Positions 32,789 to 40,544 of a DNA stretch of 64,000 bases are shown here, one piece after another. Every line of letters starts with the position of its first letter. Position 1 is the stretch's first letter. Under the pieces are notes generated by a model. The model saw only the letters and a list, made by a program, of their open reading frames with translations, did not search any database and was not told where the DNA came from. The stretch spans positions 62,001-126,000 of the forward strand of contig NZ_JAGGKV010000011.1 in NCBI RefSeq assembly GCF_017874035.1. Reading direction: 5' to 3'. The stretch comes from Paenibacillus aceris (GTDB lineage: Bacteria > Bacillota > Bacilli > Paenibacillales > NBRC-103111). A program made the translations under genes and the position numbers.

Positions 32789-35700
32789 TTACTTAAACAT
32801 CGCTAAAGCTACGATTGCAAGGTCCTCAAGGCCAACCTTGCCGTCTTTATTTACATCCGCTAACTCGTTCCAACCCGGCTGACCTTGTTGTTTGCCATAA
32901 GCTGCTGCAACAATAGCCAAGTCTCCAATCGAGACACCGCCTCCATTGATATCTGCGTTAATTCTCTTCGTTTCAAACACTTGTATCGCTGCGTCCAATG
33001 CGGCTTTCGCACTATCCACCTGCTGCTGATTGGCATTCGGATCGTTTGCTATTGCACTCGCCGCATCGATCGCCGACTGTAATTGCGCTTTGGCTCCAAT
33101 TGCATACAGGCCGTTTCCATTGCCTTCCTCTGCTGCATTGTACTTAGCCTGAGCGTTTGCGATCAAAGCAGTCAAAAGTGACTTGTCGACAGGTGTGCTA
33201 ATTAGTATCTCGTGGGAGGCTCCTCCGACCTGTAGTTCATTCCCCTGGCCATTGGCTATCACAACGTTGTCGACAGAAATTGTCGTCATATTGGTTGCCT
33301 GAGTCACAGATTTGGCCGTAAATTGGAATGAGAGCAGTTCGCCTTGGGCATACACGTTCGAACCCACGCTGGCAGCCACAATCCGGACTTGTCCCGGCAC
33401 CGTCTCGTTTTGATCGATGACTTGAAATCCTTCTTTTAATGATGTAACCGAATTGAACTGTAAACTCATGGGATCATAATGAAGCGTCAAATCTTGCCCA
33501 TACACTTGCTGGTATACGCTTTGCGTAACGCCGGTCAGTCCCATCGTCAAATTGAAGGTTTGGCCAGGAGTTACCTGCTGTAAACCTGTCAAGGTAGACT
33601 GAGGCAATGATGGCACTGCAAGCACAGTCACGCTTATGCTCGTGGTCAAAGCTACATTGTTCGGGTTTACCACACCTGCCGGCAGGGTTACGGTTCCATT
33701 TACACTGAACGTCTGTGATGTCTTTTGGGCTGGATCATAGTTCGATGCATCAACATTCCATGCCACGTTGGCATTCACGCTTCCAGTATCGGTGACCAAT
33801 CCTACGGTTGCAGGCAATCCAAGGGCGTCGGCTGTCTTCGCCGTTCCGTTAGCCAGACCGTTAATATTAGCTGGTGCTGTTATTCCCACAAGTATCGGCA
33901 CATTCTGACCGCTAATCGCAATCGTAGTGGATCCTTGTAATCCTTGCAAGCCGCTGCTGTCAATGGCTCCTGCAACCACTTTCACGGTCCCGTCATTTTT
34001 AGCCAATAGCAATCCATTGGCATCAATAGACGCTTTATCCGTCGCTGTGACGCCATCGGCTTCGAAAACGCTCCATGCTATACGATAATTTGCACCAGCG
34101 GGTTGAACATCAGCCTCCATTTGCAGGGTACCGTTCTTTGCAGTAATCGCATTCGCACCTCCTGCGCCACTTACAGATATTGATGCAACCAGTGTTTGAC
34201 CGCTAATCGCAATCGTAGTGGATCCTTGCACGCCGCTGCCGTCAGTGGCTGTTGCAACCACTTTCACAGTCCCGTCTTTTTTAGCCGAAAGCAATCCATC
34301 GGCATCAATAGACGCTTTATCCGTCGCTGTGACACCATCGGCCTCGTAGACGTTCCATGTTACACTATTTGTTGCATTGGCAGGCAGAACAGCAGCCTCC
34401 ATTTGCAATGTGCCATTCTTGACAGTGATCGCATTCGCACCTCCTGCGCCATTTACGGAGATTGATGCAACTGGATTCATTACTTGCTGCACTTGGCCTT
34501 GGGTTAACGCGCTGCCATATACGCGAACGTCGTCCAGAGATCCTTTGAAACTTTCGCCGCCACCCCCTTGTACTGCTCCCAACACGACATTAATAGCCGA
34601 TGTTTTTAGTGCTCCGACGTTGGTGCTGTTGCTGGCTACTTGAACACCATCCACATAGATCTTTAATCCTGTAGTTTTATCGTAAGCTGCTGCATAATGA
34701 TGCCAATTGTTATCTTTGTATGTCGACCAATTACTAAAAGGAGCAGCTACATAACTGCCTGCACTTGAAGGCCAATATGCGGCACGCGGGGCTCCAGAAG
34801 CAGCAGACAACTGCAAGGCCGTGAAATGCCCATCATGGCGGTAGACATTTTCGTTGGTGAAAGCTCCATTTGGTTCAGTAGTTTTGAACCAAAACATCAC
34901 TGTCTGTCCATCAGCTGGATTCAATTTCGCAGATGGAAACTCAACACGTTGATTAAGAGTAGAACCCATATTCAAAGAAATTGCTCCGCCGAACTTACCA
35001 GCGGTCCAAGTCGGGTTGTTATACGCTGTTCCCGTGATACCGTTAGCTGAGGAATCGGCTACGGTCGTCCCAGCAGTTTCGTCGAACTTCCACCAGGCTA
35101 GAGGTTGCGGTATATCAGGAACATAGCCGCCGCCCGTTATGGAAGGAGAAGAGTCAGAGGTAGCCGAAACATTTCCGCTATCCACTGCCATTACTTTATA
35201 ATAGTAGGTACCTTTATTGTTTAATGTATCCGTATATGTCAGCTTTGTACCCATGACTTGCCCCAAATAGTTGGTATAGTCCGTTACGAAATCACTCGAC
35301 GAGCTTCTATAAATTTTGTAAGTAGAAATTTGACCGCTTGTAGACGCATTCCAAGTTACGCTAACCTGATTGGCCGGGACATTAACTATTGTAGCTTGTA
35401 CATTGGTTGGCGCATTAGCAACGCTAATCGAGCTTATTTGCAGTTCGTCAATTTCTACCTTCGCATTACCCGAGAAATTCCCTTTTCCGTCTGCGCCCAA
35501 TTTCGTGGAAAACCCGGAATCAATCGTTCCTACATTGTTTGAAAGATCAACGCTGGCTATCAATACTCCATCTTTGTAGAAATCGGCGTATTTGTCATAC
35601 GATCGGTCATGGGATATGGCAATATGATGCCAGTTGCCATCAGCTATGTTTGCAATGACGTAATCGAGCGGTGCGCTGCCTGAAGTCTTATAGTTCCAAT

Positions 35701-37357
35701 GTAACCCGCCGTTCTCAAGCCCGACAGACCAACCTGTGCTAGTAGGATCGGATCCGTCTTTATTCGAAATGATCATTCGATTATCTATCGTTGCCGATGA
35801 GTTTATCCAGAACGACAAATCAATATTAGCAGCATACCCGAATTGGGGATGGATTAGATCCAGATATTGACCCGGCGCATCAAGGAGCAGTGCATTGCCG
35901 ACCTCGCCGGGAACAAAAGCCGGGGTTCCGTAGACGGCTGCATGAACATTCCTTGCTATATCGAACATATTATTCTCAAAGCTCATTTTTAGAATGGCCG
36001 ATTTATTGCCTGCGCTGTCGTCTACCGAGACGATACAAGTGTCTGTAAAGTTTCCGTCTTCGGTTTTAACCGTAATGATAGCAAAACCGGGATTCAGTCC
36101 TTCAACAACGGCATCGGTTCCTTCTGGCACACCCGTTACACCTACGATCGCCGGGTCACTGGATGACCAAATCAAGTTTTGATTCGTTGCCATTGCCGGG
36201 GATAGGATCGCATGAAGATTGGCCTTCTGGCTTTGCCGAATTTCAAGCGTAGATGAGTCCAATTTGACCTGGGTGACCGGGTTCGACGGACCGGTGACCA
36301 TAACGTTCGCAACCGCCATGAATCCTCCATCGGCCGTGGTTACGGTGATATTCGTTGTCCCCCCGGAAACTGCCGACACAACGGCTGTTCCATTCGGTCC
36401 GGCTGAAACGGACGCAACGAACGGATTGCTGCTTTTCCATGTCACATTCGAATTATCCGGATTAGACGGAGCAATAATGGCATTAAGCTGAGTCGTTCCC
36501 CCTTTATTTAAGGTTACAACAGGTTTATCGACGGAAACTCCTGAGACAAATACTTGCCCTTCTCTGTATAAACTCATCGCTTCATCAGCCGTTACGGCTT
36601 TTCTAAACATTCTCATCTCATCAAGGAGGACGTTGGTTTTGCCTAAGAACTGGCCTTTTCCATCGACTCCGATTTTTGGCGTAAATGGAGTGTCAATTTC
36701 CCCCATGATCGAGCTGATATCGTAAGATGAGATTGCGACGCCGTCCCGATAAAATGTGGCCATTCCATCCCGTTTGTACGAAACAATCACATGATGCCAC
36801 TCGTTATCGACAACTCCATTCATATTCATGACCAAACCCGGATTGCCGGAAGTAGTGTACTTGGATCTGATTACGTTTCCTGCAACGGAAATATTCCAGC
36901 CATTGTTCGCTCCTGTACTCGAATCCATGTTTGAGATAATGGATGTCTCCACATTATCCGTTGTTGGAATTTTCGTCCAAAAAGCAATGGTAAAATCCGT
37001 GTCTCTCCCAAAATTATTAAATTGAACCGAGTTGCCAAGATCCAAATAAGTGGCATCGGTTACGCTGGACGCACCAAACTGAAGCGCTTTGCCAAATTTG
37101 CCGGGTACATAAATAGGAGCAGGCCCGTTAACTTTGACACTTGTGTTGTAGAGAGAACTATCGGTTACATTGTCATCGAAATTCAAATGCAGCAATTCTT
37201 GATTCGATATCGATTGTGTGGTAGAGCCATTAGCGATAGCGATGAAAGATGCAGCAAATCCGTTGAAGATCAACATGATGATCGCAAGACAACTGGTTAG
37301 ACACACCAGTTTTCGGTATCCTTTTTTGAATAACAACACATTTTGTAAGGAAATCAT
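32789..37357 (-). CDS. Non-catalytic secreted LamG/Ig protein with a cohesin-FIVAR-dockerin tail
   Basis: 1522 aa. The N-terminal export signal is long (hydrophobic KLVCLTSCLAIIMLIFNGFAAS near residues 16-40). It is followed by LamG about 50-270, two Big_2 Ig modules 270-450, LamG 455-650, fibronectin type III 655-745, a third LamG 750-955, Big_2 modules 955-1145, a Big_4-like Ig 1150-1245, cohesin from 1251, FIVAR about 1390 and dockerin to 1522. I see no catalytic domain. It could be a structural or glycan-binding component, or a bridging scaffold with one cohesin and one dockerin. The third LamG is closely similar to the second LamG of the 21092 product, which indicates module exchange. 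It starts 18 nt after the RND exporter gene, so the two are probably cotranscribed. AGAGAGGG is the ribosome binding site. Confidence 0.85.
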   Translation of the reverse strand: MISLQNVLLFKKGYRKLVCLTSCLAIIMLIFNGFAASFIAIANGSTTQSISNQELLHLNFDDNVTDSSLYNTSVKVNGPAPIYVPGKFGKALQFGASSVTDATYLDLGNSVQFNNFGRDTDFTIAFWTKIPTTDNVETSIISNMDSSTGANNGWNISVAGNVIRSKYTTSGNPGLVMNMNGVVDNEWHHVIVSYKRDGMATFYRDGVAISSYDISSIMGEIDTPFTPKIGVDGKGQFLGKTNVLLDEMRMFRKAVTADEAMSLYREGQVFVSGVSVDKPVVTLNKGGTTQLNAIIAPSNPDNSNVTWKSSNPFVASVSAGPNGTAVVSAVSGGTTNITVTTADGGFMAVANVMVTGPSNPVTQVKLDSSTLEIRQSQKANLHAILSPAMATNQNLIWSSSDPAIVGVTGVPEGTDAVVEGLNPGFAIITVKTEDGNFTDTCIVSVDDSAGNKSAILKMSFENNMFDIARNVHAAVYGTPAFVPGEVGNALLLDAPGQYLDLIHPQFGYAANIDLSFWINSSATIDNRMIISNKDGSDPTSTGWSVGLENGGLHWNYKTSGSAPLDYVIANIADGNWHHIAISHDRSYDKYADFYKDGVLIASVDLSNNVGTIDSGFSTKLGADGKGNFSGNAKVEIDELQISSISVANAPTNVQATIVNVPANQVSVTWNASTSGQISTYKIYRSSSSDFVTDYTNYLGQVMGTKLTYTDTLNNKGTYYYKVMAVDSGNVSATSDSSPSITGGGYVPDIPQPLAWWKFDETAGTTVADSSANGITGTAYNNPTWTAGKFGGAISLNMGSTLNQRVEFPSAKLNPADGQTVMFWFKTTEPNGAFTNENVYRHDGHFTALQLSAASGAPRAAYWPSSAGSYVAAPFSNWSTYKDNNWHHYAAAYDKTTGLKIYVDGVQVASNSTNVGALKTSAINVVLGAVQGGGGESFKGSLDDVRVYGSALTQGQVQQVMNPVASISVNGAGGANAITVKNGTLQMEAAVLPANATNSVTWNVYEADGVTATDKASIDADGLLSAKKDGTVKVVATATDGSGVQGSTTIAISGQTLVASISVSGAGGANAITAKNGTLQMEADVQPAGANYRIAWSVFEADGVTATDKASIDANGLLLAKNDGTVKVVAGAIDSSGLQGLQGSTTIAISGQNVPILVGITAPANINGLANGTAKTADALGLPATVGLVTDTGSVNANVAWNVDASNYDPAQKTSQTFSVNGTVTLPAGVVNPNNVALTTSISVTVLAVPSLPQSTLTGLQQVTPGQTFNLTMGLTGVTQSVYQQVYGQDLTLHYDPMSLQFNSVTSLKEGFQVIDQNETVPGQVRIVAASVGSNVYAQGELLSFQFTAKSVTQATNMTTISVDNVVIANGQGNELQVGGASHEILISTPVDKSLLTALIANAQAKYNAAEEGNGNGLYAIGAKAQLQSAIDAASAIANDPNANQQQVDSAKAALDAAIQVFETKRINADINGGGVSIGDLAIVAAAYGKQQGQPGWNELADVNKDGKVGLEDLAIVALAMFK
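32792..33605 (-). repeat. Cohesin-FIVAR-dockerin cassette, copy 4
   Basis: The dockerin and FIVAR are nearly identical to copies 2 and 3. The cohesin is intermediate between copies 1 and 2 (NETVPGQVRIVAASVGSNV). Confidence 0.9.
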
Positions 37358-37375
37358 GTTGGCATTCCCTCTCTT

Positions 37376-40300
37376 CTATCCTAAATTTTTATGCATCCAC
37401 TTATAAATGACAGGAATAACAATCAAACTAATGAATGTTGAACTGAGCATCCCGCCCACAACCACGACCCCAAGAGTTTGGGAAATGACCGTATCCGTTC
37501 TCGAAGAAAGCGCCAGTGGAAGCAATGTCAAAATCGTCGTGAACGCTGTCATCAGGATAGGACGCACTCGGGACATCGTCCCCTGTAGAATAGCCTCTTC
37601 CGGAATCATCCCGCTTGCCATGTTCCGCTCAATCTTATCGACGAGTACAATGCCGTTGGTGACCACAATCCCCACTAGCATTAAGATCCCGATAAATGCG
37701 GCAAGATTCCACTGCATCCCGAATACAACCAATCCCCATACCGAGCCAATGACGGATAGCGGGATGCATACGAGTACCGAGAGAGGAGCCTTCCATCCCC
37801 GAAAGACCGTACTCACAATCAGGAGAACGAGAATAACCGAAATCGACAAGGCTATAGCCATTTCCATGATCATTTGTTGTACCTGTCCGGAGATCCCTCC
37901 GAACGAATAGCTCACTCCTCTTGGAAGCGTTAATTCTTCAAGAAGACTTTGCGTTTGGCTGGTCACCTTCTCCACATCGTTGGATACAATATTGGCTGTA
38001 ACCACTGCAAAAGGTTGACCGTCCCGATCCCGATATACGGATAGTTCGTTGTTTGGAGCGAGAGAAGTAAGCTGCTTTAAGCTGATGGTATGCCCATCCT
38101 TGGATTGGAACGTTTCACCCGATAATAAAGCCAAGACGTCCTTCCCGGATTGTTTGGAGGTAGTATCGAGATCCGTGTTGATGATCAATGGTATACGTTG
38201 ATCGCCTACGGCTGTATAGATCCTTGTTCCCTGGGATACATACGGCTGAATCCGATTTAGAATATCCTCTACTTTGATCCCATTGCGTTTGATTTGATCT
38301 TCGTTAAGAGCTAAGTGGTAGGCGGGACCGCTTTCCGTATCATTCTCAGCCCCTTCTACACTAAGTCCCGGTACGAACGCCAGTTTATTACGGATTTTCA
38401 GGGCTACCGTATCGAGTTCATTGGCGCTTGCTCCTGTGATGACGATCTTTAACAACGAATCATCGCCTGCTATGTTCCGATTCGTCACTGTAAACCGGGC
38501 TGCGCTATCTAGATTCCATAGTTTTTTATTAAGTTCCGTTACAACGGTGTCCAGATTAGCGTTTGCTTCTAAATTCGCTATGAGATTGGCTTCCTTTGAT
38601 GACTGGATCCATCCTCCCCCTTCGTCAAATACATCGTCAAACATCGGAATAAAGGAGGACCCTATGGTTGCAGAAAAAGTGGCGATTTGCGGATCCGATT
38701 TCAAAAGATCCTCGACCCTTTTCACCTCGATATCAACGGCCTGACCAGAACTCTTCTCCGGTAATGCTACCTTGATCGAGATTGCGCCCGGACCGCTTGC
38801 AGGTAGAAAATTCACAGGAAGAAAGATGGCCTGAGCAATCGTACCGATAAATATAACAACAACCAAACCCACAACCCATTTTTTTCTGGGAAAAGCCCAT
38901 TGCAGGATTCGATTCACAAGGGGCTCGGCCGTACGCGCATTCATTCGAAAATCTTTCCACCAGAGATGGGCAAGAGCCGGAATGACTACAATCGAAACCA
39001 AAAGCGAGACGATCAACGCAATGACCACTGTCCAAGCAAAAGACGCAAAGCTGGATTGAACGATTCCTCCCACCAGCAGGATAGGGAGAAACACGACGAT
39101 CGTCGTCGCCGTCGACGACACAATGGCGGGCAGCATTTCGCGAACCGCTCCAGCCAAGTGATGAAGATACACTTTACGATCCGACTCTTGGATTCTTCGA
39201 TACATATTGTCAACAATGACGATCGAATCATCCACGACTCTTCCCATTGCAACTACCAATCCGGATACGGTAAGGATGTTCAAGCTGATTCCCATCCCTT
39301 TCAACAGAGCGGTCGTTGCCAACAGACATATGGGTAGGGAGATGGCGATCAATACCGTTGCCCGGACATTTCGAAGGAACAACAGCACACTAAGCATCGA
39401 AAACAGACAACCTAGCAGTCCTTCACGAATGAGCCCTTTAAGCGATGCCTGAATATCTTCAGCGTGATCGAAGGGGATCGAAAGCTGAATACCGCTTGGT
39501 AATGTACCCTGCAGTTCATGAATTCGTTGATGCACCCGTTTCGATACATCGGTTATGTTCGACGAAGGACTCTTCAGCACGTCCAGGATGACACTTGGTT
39601 TTCCATCCATACGAGAAATTGTCTGCAGGTCGACCATCGACGGAGAAACTTCTGCTACGGCAGAAAGAGGGATCGTCTTCCCGTCAGACCCCTGAATCCG
39701 GGTCTCGCCTAGATCTTGAGCGCTTACTCCCCAACCTGTGACTCTAACAGGAATTGTCATCTGGCTGCTGACAATCTTCCCTTGAGGAAAGTCTGTGCCG
39801 GACGATGCAAGAGATCGTTTGACATCGTCCAAGGTGAACCCCATCTTCTCCAGATCTTTCATCCGAATTGTCACCGCAAATCCGTTATTCCCCCCTCCGG
39901 TCACACGTATTTCACTTACTCCCGGCACACTTTTCAACTGATTGACCAGTTCTTTTTGAAGCGAAGTGCGGAGCCCATTTTCATCCGTTTGATCAGACTG
40001 GCCTGCCAGGCTAATCCTCATCATCGGGAAGGAACTGGTGCTCACCCGAGTGACAAGGGGCTTGTCCACGCCTGAAGGAAAAGTAAGACCGGACATAGCT
40101 TGCGTGACCTCATCTTCGGCCTTATCCATATCATATTGAAAAGGAAAATAGAGGCTGCATAACAAACCGCCGTTGAAGGAACTGGTCTCCACCGACTCTA
40201 ATCCGTTCATGTTGCTTACCGCCTGCTCCATCACTCCCGCTAAACTTGCTTTCACTTGAGCGGCTTGATAATTGTCTGCGCGCACACTGATCATGAGCGT

Positions 40301-40432
40301 AGAATTATTGATGGGAGGGAGGTAATCGTGTTCCATCTTATAGGCGGACATCCCACCCCAACCCAAGATGAGCAAAATCGATACGACAACTAAAAACGAA
40401 CGTTTCATAACTGCTTCTATCATTGGTTGCAT
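37376..40432 (-). CDS. RND-family exporter (SwrC/YerP/AcrB-like)
   Basis: 1018 aa with the full RND layout: N-terminal helix (RSFLVVVSILLILGWGG), first extracytoplasmic porter domain, helices 2-6 near 335-490, helix 7, second porter domain, and helices 8-12 to the end. Helix 4 keeps the proton-relay acidic pair in VVAMGRVVDDSIVIVDN near residue 398. Firmicute members such as SwrC export surfactants and other amphiphiles by proton antiport, without an outer-membrane partner. No adaptor protein gene is adjacent. Its stop is 18 nt before the start of the 1522-aa dockerin protein. The ATG at 40432 and one three codons later are equally plausible; neither has a strong ribosome binding site. Confidence 0.9.
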   Translation of the reverse strand: MQPMIEAVMKRSFLVVVSILLILGWGGMSAYKMEHDYLPPINNSTLMISVRADNYQAAQVKASLAGVMEQAVSNMNGLESVETSSFNGGLLCSLYFPFQYDMDKAEDEVTQAMSGLTFPSGVDKPLVTRVSTSSFPMMRISLAGQSDQTDENGLRTSLQKELVNQLKSVPGVSEIRVTGGGNNGFAVTIRMKDLEKMGFTLDDVKRSLASSGTDFPQGKIVSSQMTIPVRVTGWGVSAQDLGETRIQGSDGKTIPLSAVAEVSPSMVDLQTISRMDGKPSVILDVLKSPSSNITDVSKRVHQRIHELQGTLPSGIQLSIPFDHAEDIQASLKGLIREGLLGCLFSMLSVLLFLRNVRATVLIAISLPICLLATTALLKGMGISLNILTVSGLVVAMGRVVDDSIVIVDNMYRRIQESDRKVYLHHLAGAVREMLPAIVSSTATTIVVFLPILLVGGIVQSSFASFAWTVVIALIVSLLVSIVVIPALAHLWWKDFRMNARTAEPLVNRILQWAFPRKKWVVGLVVVIFIGTIAQAIFLPVNFLPASGPGAISIKVALPEKSSGQAVDIEVKRVEDLLKSDPQIATFSATIGSSFIPMFDDVFDEGGGWIQSSKEANLIANLEANANLDTVVTELNKKLWNLDSAARFTVTNRNIAGDDSLLKIVITGASANELDTVALKIRNKLAFVPGLSVEGAENDTESGPAYHLALNEDQIKRNGIKVEDILNRIQPYVSQGTRIYTAVGDQRIPLIINTDLDTTSKQSGKDVLALLSGETFQSKDGHTISLKQLTSLAPNNELSVYRDRDGQPFAVVTANIVSNDVEKVTSQTQSLLEELTLPRGVSYSFGGISGQVQQMIMEMAIALSISVILVLLIVSTVFRGWKAPLSVLVCIPLSVIGSVWGLVVFGMQWNLAAFIGILMLVGIVVTNGIVLVDKIERNMASGMIPEEAILQGTMSRVRPILMTAFTTILTLLPLALSSRTDTVISQTLGVVVVGGMLSSTFISLIVIPVIYKWMHKNLG

Positions 40433-40544
40433 AATGGACCGGGTTTCTGCTTAAGACCCGTTATTCACGCCCTTTAAGTAGTTTGAAAAACTTTTAGAAT
40501 GACGGTGTCCATACCTTTTCGCTGTAGACTCGGCGCCGTTGATT

